DNA of 42,167 nt, from NCBI RefSeq assembly GCF_001552375.1, contig NZ_BCRB01000028.1:1-42167 (forward strand), given 5' to 3'. The notes beneath the pieces were generated by a model that searched no databases, was not told where the DNA came from, and saw only the letters and a program-made list of their open reading frames with translations. Positions 1 to 7,393 of this stretch are shown one piece after another (within the stretch, counting starts at the first letter, position 1; the number at the start of each line of letters is the position of its first letter). A program made the position numbers and the translations under genes. This stretch comes from Cellulomonas iranensis NBRC 101100 = JCM 18110. Lineage in GTDB: Bacteria > Actinomycetota > Actinomycetes > Actinomycetales > Cellulomonadaceae.

Positions 1-241
1 CGTCGGTCGGGCCGGCCGCCGCGGTCTCGGCGGCGACCCGCTCGCGCTCGCGGTGCGTCGCGCGTCGCATGCGCCGCGTGAACGAGACCGCGAGCGCGAT
101 GATCGCGACCGCCAGCAGGAACGTCGCGACGAACCCCGCGAACCCGGGCGACCCCTCCTGCGGGCTCTCGTACGTCGGCCCCGGCAGCCGCTCGGCCCAC
201 ACCACGCCCGCGAGCAGGGCCGTGCCCAGCAGCGCGCTCAT
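1..241 (-). CDS. Small membrane protein downstream of mca (3' end outside window)
   Basis: No named family recognised. The reading frame opens with ATG at 241 ([15 protein letters not shown]) and stays open to the window edge, so the C-terminus is missing. Visible parts are an N-terminal hydrophobic stretch, a short Pro/Gly-rich loop, a clear transmembrane helix (about residues 35-52, [18 protein letters not shown]) and a charged cytoplasmic tail rich in Arg and Glu. Its start overlaps the mca stop by 4 nt (ATGA), so the two are probably translationally coupled. A short membrane protein next to mca is common in actinomycetes as far as I recall, but its role is unknown to me. The ATGA junction and the sensible membrane topology support it as a real gene. 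Confidence 0.7.
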   Translation of the reverse strand, partial: MSALLGTALLAGVVWAERLPGPTYESPQEGSPGFAGFVATFLLAVAIIALAVSFTRRMRRATHRERERVAAETAAAGPTD

Positions 242-1125
242 CGTGCGTGCTCCGTCCCGCGGATCCCCGCGAACAGGTCGTCCTCGGGCAGCGTCGTCGG
301 CACGCGGGACTCCGCGAGCTCGTACTCCTCGTCGCGCCACGTCGCGAGCTCGACCTCGCGCGGCACCGCGAAGAACCAGCCCTCGGGGTCGATCTGCGTC
401 GCGTGCGCCCGCAGGGCGGCGTCGCGCTGCGGGAAGTAGTCGGCGCACTCGACGCGCGTCGTGACCTCGCGCTCGGGCACCTCGCGCGCCTGCCGCGAGT
501 CGATCCAGTCGCTGAACGGCGACTCGCCGCCCGCCGCGACGATCGCGTCGTGCACGGCCCGCATGCGCGCGAGCGAGAAGCCGTGGTTGTAGTACAGCTT
601 CAGCGGGGTCCACGGCTCGCCGCGGTCGCGGTAGCGCTCGGGGTCGCCCGCGGCGGCGAACGCCTCGACGCCCACGCGGTGGCACATGATGTGGTCCGGG
701 TGGGGGTAGCCGCCCGTGGGGTCGTACGTCGTGATGACGTGCGGCCGGAACTCGCGGACCAGCTCGACGAGCGGCGCGGCGGCCTCCTCGAGCGGCACGA
801 GCGAGAACGAGCCCTCCGGCACGGGGGGCAGCGGGTCCCCCTCGGGCAGGCCCGAGTCGACGAAGCCCAGCCAGTGCTGCCGCACGCCGAGCGCCGCCGC
901 CGCGGCGGCCATCTCCTCGCGGCGCACCGCGCGCATCTCCTCGAGGCCCACGGGCGCGGGACCGTAGTGCGGGTTGAGCACGTCCCCGCGCTCGCCGCCG
1001 GTGCAGGTCACGACGAGCACGTCGACGCCCTCCGCCGCGTAGCGGGCCGTGGTCGCGGCACCCTTGCTGGACTCGTCGTCCGGGTGCGCGTGCACCGCCA
1101 TCAGCCGTAGCCGGTCCGTGCTCAC
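238..1125 (-). CDS. mca: Mycothiol S-conjugate amidase Mca
   Basis: Zinc amidase that cleaves mycothiol adducts of electrophiles and drugs into glucosaminyl-inositol and a mercapturic acid, for detoxification in the cytoplasm. The 295-residue protein has the LmbE/PIG-L fold signature [11 protein letters not shown] near the N-terminus (His14 and Asp17 as metal ligands, Asp16 as probable general base). A second motif, HPDH, carries the third ligand at His145. The Lys in DESSKG and the TRVEC...FFxQRDxAL-type C-terminal region (here [18 protein letters not shown]) fit Mca rather than the deacetylase MshB. The GTG start at 1125 follows GGGAGGA at good spacing and gives the usual family length; the frame stays open upstream without similarity. 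It implies a mycothiol-producing actinomycete. Confidence 0.95.
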   Translation of the reverse strand: MSTDRLRLMAVHAHPDDESSKGAATTARYAAEGVDVLVVTCTGGERGDVLNPHYGPAPVGLEEMRAVRREEMAAAAAALGVRQHWLGFVDSGLPEGDPLPPVPEGSFSLVPLEEAAAPLVELVREFRPHVITTYDPTGGYPHPDHIMCHRVGVEAFAAAGDPERYRDRGEPWTPLKLYYNHGFSLARMRAVHDAIVAAGGESPFSDWIDSRQAREVPEREVTTRVECADYFPQRDAALRAHATQIDPEGWFFAVPREVELATWRDEEYELAESRVPTTLPEDDLFAGIRGTEHAR

Positions 1126-1254
1126 CTGAGGATCCTCCCGTGGCAGGTCGTGGGACGAGAGACAATGATCCCTCACGCGCCGCGCACCGCGTCCGCGCGC
1201 CCTCGAGCAGGGCACCCGAGACCGCTCACCGACACCGCACCAGGAGGCCCCACC

Positions 1255-1659
1255 GTGGTCGCACCGGCCCCCCGCCCGCCCGCCGGGCGCTACGGACCGG
1301 AACCCACCGACGGCACGCGCCGCCTGCAGCGCCTCGGGCTCGCCGCGCTCGTGGTGGTCGCGATGCTCGTGATCGGCTGGGTCGGCGGCGGCGTGCTGCG
1401 CGACCCCGTGCAGTGGCAGGACGTGGGCTACCGCGTCGACGGGCCGACGCGCACCGAGGTGACGTTCGACGTGACGACCGACGTCGGTCGGTCGGCGACG
1501 TGCCGCGTGCAGGCGCTGTCGTCGTCGTACGCGCAGGTGGGCGTGCTCGACGTGCCCGTGCCGCCTGCCGACCACCGCACGCGGCGCGTCACGGTCACGG
1601 TGCCGACCGTCGAGCTCGCCGTCACCGGCGTGGTCGACGGGTGCCGCCTCGACGGATGA
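1255..1659 (+). CDS. DUF4307 membrane-anchored protein
   Basis: Protein of 134 residues with a Pro-rich, Arg-containing N-terminus (residues 1-25), one transmembrane helix (about 30-52, [20 protein letters not shown]) and an extracytoplasmic beta-rich domain. That domain contains two Cys (SATCRVQAL and VDGCRLDG), possibly a disulfide. This layout matches DUF4307, an actinobacterial family of unknown function often found next to mca and greA. I chose the GTG at 1255 because AGGAGG lies 7 nt before it. An in-frame ATG at 1150 would add 35 residues, has no comparable ribosome site and would run into the mca promoter region. It is divergent from mca. Confidence 0.8.
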   Translation: MVAPAPRPPAGRYGPEPTDGTRRLQRLGLAALVVVAMLVIGWVGGGVLRDPVQWQDVGYRVDGPTRTEVTFDVTTDVGRSATCRVQALSSSYAQVGVLDVPVPPADHRTRRVTVTVPTVELAVTGVVDGCRLDG

Positions 1660-1701
1660 CGCCGATCCCCCGTCCGGGTCAGCGCGTCACCGCGCGCTTG
1701 G

Positions 1702-1707
1702 TAGGCT
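1702..1707 (+). promoter_or_regulatory. Possible -10 element for greA
   Basis: TAGGCT lies about 170 nt before the greA start, in a stretch less GC-rich than its surroundings (GGTAGGCTAGGCGTTTACG). No good -35 is visible. If used, the leader would be long and contains a hairpin with GCCGCC arms at 1834-1850 just ahead of the AAGGAAGGAG ribosome site. Confidence 0.35.
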
Positions 1708-1875
1708 AGGCGTTTACGCCGCCCCCGGTCCGGCGTCACGCACAGGTCGACGTCACACCGCGGCGGGACGGCACCACCCCCTCCCTCCCGGCACCGCACG
1801 GCCTCGACGCGTGCCGGCACGTGGGGCCCACACGCCGCCGACGAGGCGGCCACCGGAGTCAAGGAAGGAGCGATC

Positions 1876-2361
1876 GTGACGGACACGACTGCTGCCACGT
1901 GGCTGACGCAGGAGGCCTACGACCGCCTCAAGGAGGAGCTCACGCACCTCGAGTCGGTGGGTCGCAAGGAGATCGCGGACCGCATCGCGGCGGCCCGGGA
2001 CGAGGGCGACCTCAAGGAGAACGGCGGCTACCACGCCGCGCGCGAGGAGCAGGCCAAGCAGGAGGCGCGCATCCGCGAGCTGCAGGCCAAGCTGCGCAAC
2101 GTGCAGATCGGCACGCCGCCGGACGACGGCGTCGTCGAGCCCGGCATGGTCGTGACCGCGGTCGTCGCGGGCGACGAGATGACGTTCCTGCTGGGCTCGC
2201 GCGAGATCGCGGGCACCGCGGAGATCGACGTCTTCTCCCCCACGTCGCCGCTGGGCGCCGCGATCCAGGGGCACAAGGTCGGCGACTCGACGTCGTACGA
2301 GGCGCCGAACGGCCGTCAGATCCCGGTCGAGATCACCGCGGCGAGCCCGTTCGTCGGCTGA
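1876..2361 (+). CDS. greA: Transcription elongation factor GreA
   Basis: Rescues backtracked RNA polymerase by stimulating cleavage of the 3' end of the transcript through the secondary channel. The 161 residues are the normal size. The N-terminal coiled coil (about residues 8-80) holds the acidic tip sequence RDEGDLKENGGYHAAREEQ, where Asp and Glu position the catalytic magnesium. The C-terminal FKBP-like domain ends with the family motif HKVGDSTSYEAPNG. The GTG start at 1876 follows AAGGAAGGAG. It stands alone and ends in a strong hairpin facing convergent ilvA. Confidence 0.97.
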   Translation: MTDTTAATWLTQEAYDRLKEELTHLESVGRKEIADRIAAARDEGDLKENGGYHAAREEQAKQEARIRELQAKLRNVQIGTPPDDGVVEPGMVVTAVVAGDEMTFLLGSREIAGTAEIDVFSPTSPLGAAIQGHKVGDSTSYEAPNGRQIPVEITAASPFVG

Positions 2362-2377
2362 CCGCGCACGACCCGTC

Positions 2378-2418
2378 ACGCGGGGGACGCACCGGAGACC
2401 CGGTGGCGTCCCCCGCGT
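2378..2418. terminator. Bidirectional hairpin between greA and ilvA
   Basis: A perfect 13-bp stem (ACGCGGGGGACGC at 2378-2390 with its complement at 2406-2418) encloses a second 5-bp stem ACCGG/CCGGT with loop AGAC. It lies between two convergent genes. There is no T-run, typical of this window. Confidence 0.8.
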
Positions 2419-2422
2419 GCGT

Positions 2423-3634
2423 TCAGGCGTCGCCGATGCGGTAGCCCGCGGCGCGCAGCGTGGCCAGCACGGCCGCGCAGTGCTCGGCGCCCTTGGTCTC
2501 GATCTGCAGGTCGATCGCGACGTCGCTGAACGCGAGGTCGCCGCCCGTGCGCAGGTGCGACACGTGCATGACGTTGCCGCCCGTCGCGGCGACCTCGTGC
2601 AGCAGGTCCGCGAGCGCGCCGGGCGTGTCCTCGACGACGACGTGCAGGTGCAGGTACCGCCCGGCGGACGCGAGGCCGTGCCGCACGACGCGCAGCAGCA
2701 CGAGCGGGTCGATGTTGCCGCCCGACAGCACGCACACCACGGGCCGCCCGTCGTCGCCCGCGACGCCGCGCGGGTCGGCCATGAGGGCCGCGACGGCCGC
2801 GGCGCCGGACGGCTCGACGACGAGCTTGGCGCGCTCCGCGACGAGCAGCAGCGCGCGCGACAGGTCCTCCTCGGACACGGTCCGCACGGGCACCTGGTGG
2901 CTCGCGAGCACCTCGAACGGCACGTCGCCGGGCGTGCCGACGGCGATGCCGTCGGCCATGGTCCGCAGCTCGGTCGCCGGCACCGGGCGGCCCGCCGCGA
3001 GCGACACCGGGTAGGCGGCCGCGCGGGCCGCCTGCACGCCGATCACGCGCACGTCGGGACGCTCGTCGAGCGCGGCGGCGATGCCGGCGGCCAGGCCGCC
3101 GCCGCCGACGGGCACGACGACCGTGCCGACGTCCGGCACCTGCTCGAGGATCTCGAGCGCGACCGTGCCCTGCCCGGCGTCGACGTCGGGGTGGTCGAAC
3201 GGGTGGATGAGCACGGACCCGGTCCGCGCGGCGTGCTCGCGCGCGTGCACGAGCGCCTCGTCGACCGACGTGCCGGCGAGCTCGACGCGCGCACCGTAGC
3301 CGCGGGTCGCCGCGAGCTTGGGCAGCGCGGCGTCGACGGGCATGAAGATCACCGCGTCGATGCCCAGCAGGCGCGCCGCGAGCGCGACGCCCTGCGCGTG
3401 GTTGCCCGCGCTGGCGGCGACGACGCCGCGCGCCTGCTCGTCGGCCGTCAGCCGCGCCATGCGCGTGTAGGCGCCGCGGATCTTGAACGACCCGGCGCGC
3501 TGCAGGTTCTCGCACTTGAGCCACACGTCGGCGCCGGCCAGCTCGGACAGCGCACGGCTGCGCTGCACGGGCGTGCGCTCGGCGACGCCCTCGAGGAGCG
3601 CGGCCGCGGCGCGGACGTCGGCCGGCCCGATCAC
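2423..3634 (-). CDS. ilvA: Threonine ammonia-lyase (threonine deaminase)
   Basis: PLP enzyme converting threonine to 2-oxobutanoate and ammonia, the first step of isoleucine synthesis. The 403 residues show the PLP lysine in SFKIRGAY (Lys51), the SAGNHAQG phosphate/substrate loop and the glycine loop PVGGGGLAAG. A single C-terminal ACT domain (about residues 325-400, starting YLHLHVVVEDTPGAL) is the short form also seen in other actinomycetes. The GTG start overlaps the stop of the upstream membrane protein gene by 4 nt (GTGA), making it the last gene of the metB operon. Because a single ACT domain occurs in both biosynthetic and catabolic enzymes, allosteric behaviour cannot be read from sequence. 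Methionine and isoleucine synthesis share the threonine branch point, which fits co-transcription with metB. Confidence 0.93.
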   Translation of the reverse strand: MIGPADVRAAAALLEGVAERTPVQRSRALSELAGADVWLKCENLQRAGSFKIRGAYTRMARLTADEQARGVVAASAGNHAQGVALAARLLGIDAVIFMPVDAALPKLAATRGYGARVELAGTSVDEALVHAREHAARTGSVLIHPFDHPDVDAGQGTVALEILEQVPDVGTVVVPVGGGGLAAGIAAALDERPDVRVIGVQAARAAAYPVSLAAGRPVPATELRTMADGIAVGTPGDVPFEVLASHQVPVRTVSEEDLSRALLLVAERAKLVVEPSGAAAVAALMADPRGVAGDDGRPVVCVLSGGNIDPLVLLRVVRHGLASAGRYLHLHVVVEDTPGALADLLHEVAATGGNVMHVSHLRTGGDLAFSDVAIDLQIETKGAEHCAAVLATLRAAGYRIGDA

Positions 3635-4971
3635 GGGCCGACCGGCGGGTCGCCCGCCGTGGTGCCGCGCGCGGGGCCGTGCTCGTGGCGGGCCGCGTCG
3701 GCCTCGGACTCCGCCTCGGCGGCTGCCGCGATCGCGCGGTCCACCACGGGGTGGCCCTTGGCGCGGATGGGCACGTGGTCGTGCGTGCCGAGCTGCGGGA
3801 ACTTGTCGTGCCCGTGCAGGTACAGCACGACCGTGTTGACGACCGCCGCGATCGGCACCGCGAACAGCGCACCGACGATCCCGGCGACCAGCGAGCCGGA
3901 CGTGACGACGAGGAGCACCGCGACCGGGTGCAGCGACACCGCGTGCCCCATGAGGAACGGCTGCAGCACGTGCCCCTCGAGCTGCTGCACGAGCAGCACG
4001 ATGCCGAGCATGATCAGCGCCGACACCCAGCCCTGCGTGACGAGCGCGACGAGCACCGCGATGGCGCCCGTGACGATCGCGCCCACGAAGGGGATGAAGG
4101 AGCCGAAGAACACGAGGACGGCCAGCGGCATCGCGAGCGGCAGCTGCAGGATCGCCGCACCGGCGCCGATGCCGATCGCGTCGACGCCCGCGACGAGGAT
4201 CTGCGTGCGCGTGTAGGCGCCGAGGGTGACCCAGCCGCGCCGGCCGGCCTGGTGGACGCGCTCGCGCGAGCCCCGCGGCAGCAGCCCGACGAGCCACGCC
4301 CAGATGCCGCGCCCGTCGATGAGGAAGAACAGCGTGCAGAACAGCGCGATGAGCGTGCCGGCCGCGACGTGCCCGACCGTGACGCCCACCGACAGCGCGC
4401 CCGAGGCGATCTGGTCGGCGCTCGACGCGGCGGCGTCCTGCAGCTGCGTGATCCACTCGTCGATGTCGGCCGTGCCGAGGTGCAGCGGCCCCTCCGACAG
4501 CCAGTCGACGAGCTTGGTGACGCCGTCGCTGGCCTGGTCCCACAGCTCGGTGACGCCGTTGACGATCGACTGCCCCGCGAGCGTCAGCAGCCCCGCGACG
4601 AGCCCGAGGAGCAGCACGACCGCGATCCCCGACGCCGCGGCGCGCGGCAGCCGCAGCCACCGCTGCAGCGCGCGCACCAGCGGCGAGAGCAGCACCGTGA
4701 GGAGCAGCGCGATCGCCACGGGCACGACGATGACCTTGAGGACCGCCAGACCCCACACGCCGAGCGCGACGGCCGCGAGGATGACGATGAGGCGCCAGGA
4801 CCACGCGGCGGCCGCCTGCACGGCGGGCGGCACGGGCCCCGGGCGCGGGGTCGCGGCGGTGCCGGGGGCGGGCAGCGGCTCGGCGGGCGCACCCTCCTGC
4901 GCCGCGCCGGGTGCGCCGTCGGCCGCCGGGGCGGCCGTCGTGGCGTCGTCGCGACGGCCGGGCGTGCTCAT
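3631..4971 (-). CDS. AI-2E family membrane transporter
   Basis: Protein of 446 residues. A disordered Ala/Pro/Gly-rich N-terminus (about 1-55) leads to a typical AI-2E/PerM-type core with about eight transmembrane helices and the conserved segments FFGSFIPFVGAIVTG and QQLEGHVLQPFLMGHAVSLHP. The C-terminal tail is charged and Ala/Glu-rich. Family members are proposed exporters of small molecules or ions; the quorum-sensing name comes from one member (TqsA) and should not be taken as a function here. It sits in the middle of a three-gene operon with 4-nt overlaps at both ends: ATGA with metB and GTGA with ilvA. Its placement between two amino-acid biosynthesis genes makes an amino-acid or intermediate exporter conceivable, but this is inference. 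Confidence 0.9.
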   Translation of the reverse strand: MSTPGRRDDATTAAPAADGAPGAAQEGAPAEPLPAPGTAATPRPGPVPPAVQAAAAWSWRLIVILAAVALGVWGLAVLKVIVVPVAIALLLTVLLSPLVRALQRWLRLPRAAASGIAVVLLLGLVAGLLTLAGQSIVNGVTELWDQASDGVTKLVDWLSEGPLHLGTADIDEWITQLQDAAASSADQIASGALSVGVTVGHVAAGTLIALFCTLFFLIDGRGIWAWLVGLLPRGSRERVHQAGRRGWVTLGAYTRTQILVAGVDAIGIGAGAAILQLPLAMPLAVLVFFGSFIPFVGAIVTGAIAVLVALVTQGWVSALIMLGIVLLVQQLEGHVLQPFLMGHAVSLHPVAVLLVVTSGSLVAGIVGALFAVPIAAVVNTVVLYLHGHDKFPQLGTHDHVPIRAKGHPVVDRAIAAAAEAESEADAARHEHGPARGTTAGDPPVGP

Positions 4972-6203
4972 CGACCGAGCCCGGCGGCCGCGAGCGCCTG
5001 GCCGAGGTCGGCGAGCAGGTCCTCGACGTCCTCGATGCCGACGGACAGCCGCACGAGGTCGTCGGGGACCTCGAGCGCGGTGCCCGCGACGGAGCCGTGC
5101 GTCATGCGCCCGGGGTGCTCGATCAGCGACTCGACGCCGCCGAGCGACTCGGCGAGCGTGAACACGCGCGTCGCGGCGCACACCGCGACCGCGGAGTCGG
5201 CGGAGCCGGTGCGGAAGGCGACCATGCCGCCGAACCCGCGCATCTGCCGCGCTGCGACCTCGTGGCCGGGGTGCTCGGGCAGGCCGGGCCACAGCACCTC
5301 GGTGACGCCGGGGTGCTCGACGAGGAACCGCGCGACGGCCTCGGCGTTGGCCACGTGGCGGTCCATGCGCACCGCGAGGGTCTTGAGGCCGCGCAGCGTG
5401 AGCCACGCGTCGAACGGGCCCGCGACGGCGCCCGACGCGTTCTGCAGGAAGCCGACCGCGTCGCGCAGCGACGTCGTGCCCGTGGGCCCGGTCATGCCCG
5501 CGGGCAGCTGCGCGCCGTCCGCGACGACCACGGCACCGCCGACGACGTCGGAGTGCCCGCCGACGTACTTCGTGGTCGAGTGCACGACTGCGTCGGCGCC
5601 CAGCGCGAGCGGCTGCTGCAGGTACGGCGTCGCGAACGTGTTGTCGACGATCAGCACCGCGCCGTGCGACTGCGCGTGCGTCGCGATCGCCGCGACGTCG
5701 GCGATGCCCAGCAGCGGGTTGGTGGGCGTCTCGACCCAGATCGCCTTGGTGCGGCCCGGCTGGATCGCCGCGAGCACCGCGTCGGGGTCGGACAGGTCGA
5801 CGGGCGTGTGCTCGATGCCCCACGGGCCCAGGACGCGCGCGATCAGGCGGTACGTGCCGCCGTACGCGTCGTCGGGCACCACGACGTGGTCGCCGGGGCG
5901 CAGCACCGAGCGCAGCAGCGCGTCCTCGGCCGCGAGGCCCGACGCGAACGCGAACCCCGCGGCGCCGCCCTCGACGGCGGCGAGCGCCTCCTGCAGCGCG
6001 TCGCGCGTCGGGTTGGCCGAGCGGGAGTACTCGTAGCCGTCGCGCAGGCCGCCGACGCCGTCCTGCTTGTACGTCGAGACCTGGTGGATCGGCGTCACCA
6101 CCGCCCCCGTGCGGGGGTCCGGGTCCTGACCTGCGTGGATGGCACGGGTCGAGAAGCCGGCGGCGGACCAGTCGTGGGGCTGCGCGAGCGGGTCGTGGGT
6201 CAC
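4968..6203 (-). CDS. metB: Cystathionine gamma-synthase
   Basis: PLP enzyme of the Cys/Met metabolism family that joins O-succinyl- or O-acetylhomoserine with cysteine to form cystathionine. The 411 residues contain the N-terminal motif STRAIHAGQDPDPRTGAV, the YEYSRSANPTR tetramer/phosphate segment and the PLP lysine in HSTTKYVGGHSD (Lys212). ETPTNP and SLGGVESLIEHP are further family motifs. Cystathionine gamma-lyase shares nearly all of these, so a lyase role (reverse transsulfuration with the cystathionine beta-synthase at 19.7 kb) is possible. The GTG start at 6203 lies 6 nt after a TAGCCT -10 element, suggesting a leaderless mRNA. It is the first gene of the operon with the AI-2E protein and ilvA. 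Confidence 0.92.
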   Translation of the reverse strand: MTHDPLAQPHDWSAAGFSTRAIHAGQDPDPRTGAVVTPIHQVSTYKQDGVGGLRDGYEYSRSANPTRDALQEALAAVEGGAAGFAFASGLAAEDALLRSVLRPGDHVVVPDDAYGGTYRLIARVLGPWGIEHTPVDLSDPDAVLAAIQPGRTKAIWVETPTNPLLGIADVAAIATHAQSHGAVLIVDNTFATPYLQQPLALGADAVVHSTTKYVGGHSDVVGGAVVVADGAQLPAGMTGPTGTTSLRDAVGFLQNASGAVAGPFDAWLTLRGLKTLAVRMDRHVANAEAVARFLVEHPGVTEVLWPGLPEHPGHEVAARQMRGFGGMVAFRTGSADSAVAVCAATRVFTLAESLGGVESLIEHPGRMTHGSVAGTALEVPDDLVRLSVGIEDVEDLLADLGQALAAAGLGR

Positions 6204-6209
6204 GCCCCC

Positions 6210-6215
6210 AGGCTA
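6210..6215 (-). promoter_or_regulatory. -10 element of the metB operon, leaderless geometry
   Basis: TAGCCT on the minus strand is followed by six bases (GGGGGC) and then the GTG start. Transcription would begin at or within a base of the start codon. No convincing -35 is visible. Confidence 0.55.
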
Positions 6216-6330
6216 GGCGGTGGCGCGCGCGGCAGCGCAGGCGCACACGCGGGTGGTGGCGCACGGCACGCGGAACACGGGCCACGGTGCGCCTGTTGCA
6301 CGTCGTGGACCCGACGACAAGGAGACGGTC

Positions 6331-7008
6331 ATGGCCTCGCTGTTCGAGACGCTGCTGGGCTCGTCGCTGCGCACCACGATGGTGGACGCGGAGCACGCCC
6401 TCAAGGGACGGGACGGGTACCCCTACGCGGTCCCGTCGACGCACGCGGTGCTGGGCACGCCGCTGCAGGGCCCCTGGCCCGACAGCACGCGCGTGCTGTA
6501 CCTGGCCTCGGGGTGCTTCTGGGGCGCCGAGAAGGAGGCGTGGCAGCTGCCCGGCGTCGTCACCACGGCCGTCGGCTACATGGGCGGGTTCACGCCCTAC
6601 CCGACGTACGAGGAGACGTGCACGGGCCGCACGGGCCACACCGAGACGGTGATGGTCGCATACGACCCGACCGTGCTGTCCGACGTCGACCTGCTGCGGC
6701 ACTTCTGGGAGGAGCACGACCCCACCCAGGGCTTCCGCCAGGGCAACGACGTGGGCACGCAGTACCGCTCCGCGGTGTTCTTCACGACGCCCGAGCAGGG
6801 CGCGGCCGCGCAGGAGACACGCGACGCGTTCGCGCCGGTCCTCAAGGCCCGCGGCTACGGCGACGTGACGACGGAGATCCGCCCGGTCGAGGAGGCCGGC
6901 ACGTTCTACTACGCCGAGGACTACCACCAGCAGTACCTCGAGAAGAACCCGGCGGGGTACTGCCCGGTGAACTCCACCGGCGTCGCCTGCCCGGTCCCCT
7001 CGGCCTGA
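6331..7008 (+). CDS. msrA: Peptide-methionine (S)-S-oxide reductase MsrA
   Basis: Repairs methionine-S-sulfoxide in proteins using thioredoxin-type reductants. The 225 residues contain the catalytic GCFWGAE motif (Cys62) and the substrate-binding [20 protein letters not shown] block. HDPTQG...NDVGTQYRS and the C-terminal GYCPVNSTG motif, whose cysteine can act as resolving residue, are also present. The N-terminal extension of about 50 residues before the catalytic motif resembles the long E. coli-type enzyme. ATG at 6331 is preceded by AAGGAG at 7 nt. It is divergent from metB, with 127 bp between the two start codons, and terminates in a perfect 16-bp hairpin that belongs to the repeat cluster downstream. 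Confidence 0.95.
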   Translation: MASLFETLLGSSLRTTMVDAEHALKGRDGYPYAVPSTHAVLGTPLQGPWPDSTRVLYLASGCFWGAEKEAWQLPGVVTTAVGYMGGFTPYPTYEETCTGRTGHTETVMVAYDPTVLSDVDLLRHFWEEHDPTQGFRQGNDVGTQYRSAVFFTTPEQGAAAQETRDAFAPVLKARGYGDVTTEIRPVEEAGTFYYAEDYHQQYLEKNPAGYCPVNSTGVACPVPSA

Positions 7009-7015
7009 CCGAGCC

Positions 7016-7051
7016 GGATCGCCCTCTCACCACCCGGTGAGAGGGCGATCC
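7016..7051. terminator. Perfect 16-bp hairpin after msrA
   Basis: GGATCGCCCTCTCACC at 7016-7031 pairs perfectly with 7036-7051 across the loop ACCC. It starts 8 nt after the msrA stop. Its right arm is also the first copy of the repeat word that recurs up to the ligase gene, so it may be a repeat element serving as a terminator. Confidence 0.75.
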
Positions 7052-7318
7052 AGTCACCCCACCCACCCCTCCGCGAGAGCGCGATCCAGTCACCCTCACC
7101 CGCGAGAGTGCGATTCAGTCACGGCGCCGTCGCCGCGAGATCCGGCACGGAGTGCCCGTCCCTCGGCCAGACGGTGCTGGATCGCACTCTCACCACCTGG
7201 TGAGAGGGCGATCCAGTCATCTACCCACCCGGTGAGAGGGCGATCCAGCCCCCACCCACCCGGTGAGAGGGCGATCCAGTCATCAACCCAACCGGTGAGA
7301 GGGCGATCCAGCCACGGC
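7036..7318. repeat. Array of short direct and inverted repeats between msrA and the ligase gene
   Basis: The 385-bp gene-free stretch 7009-7393 holds about seven direct copies of GGTGAGAGGGCGATCCAGTC or close variants. They begin near 7036, 7072, 7101, 7199, 7231, 7262 and 7294. Copies 2 and 3 are divergent (CGCGAGAGCGCGATCCAGTC and CGCGAGAGTGCGATTCAGTC). Copies 4-7 recur every 31-32 bp, separated by about 10 bp of C/A-rich sequence such as CATCAACCCAACC. Inverted half-copies precede copy 1 and copy 4 (left arm 7179-7194, right arm 7199-7214, one mismatch) and form hairpins. Between 7125 and 7170 no repeat is seen. A continuous reading frame crosses the array but encodes only a repetitive Arg/Ser peptide and is not a gene. 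Confidence 0.85.
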
Positions 7319-7393
7319 CGCTTCGCCGTGAGACGACGGGCGCTGGCCGGCACCCGTCGGGCGGGTGTGGGTGGCGCGGGTGAGGATGGGCGC

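Noticed and set aside
1150..1254. Upstream ATG start for the DUF4307 gene
   Set aside because: No ribosome site and Pro/Arg-rich filler sequence; GTG at 1255 has AGGAGG at 7 nt.
3631..4971. Autoinducer-2 transporter function
   Set aside because: The family name comes from one studied member; no luxS or other quorum-sensing gene is in the window.
2417..6036. Long plus-strand open frames opposite ilvA, the AI-2E gene and metB
   Set aside because: Arg/Ala/Gly-rich, without any recognisable domain, and mirrors of strongly supported minus-strand genes; typical antisense frames in GC-rich DNA. The same holds for long frames opposite the RND pump, apbE and ndh.
6204..6330. SAM or other riboswitch ahead of metB
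   Set aside because: The -10 lies six bases before the start codon, leaving no leader, and no conserved riboswitch core is visible in the 127-bp gap.
7036..7318. Repeat array as a CRISPR locus
   Set aside because: Copies are about 20 bp with only about 10-bp, C/A-rich low-complexity gaps and variable sequence, include inverted copies, and no cas genes are nearby.
7037..7393. N-terminal extension of the DNA ligase through the repeats
   Set aside because: The in-frame sequence encodes only repetitive Arg/Ser/Pro peptide from the DNA repeats. The enzyme's conserved N-terminal domain begins at ATG 7394.
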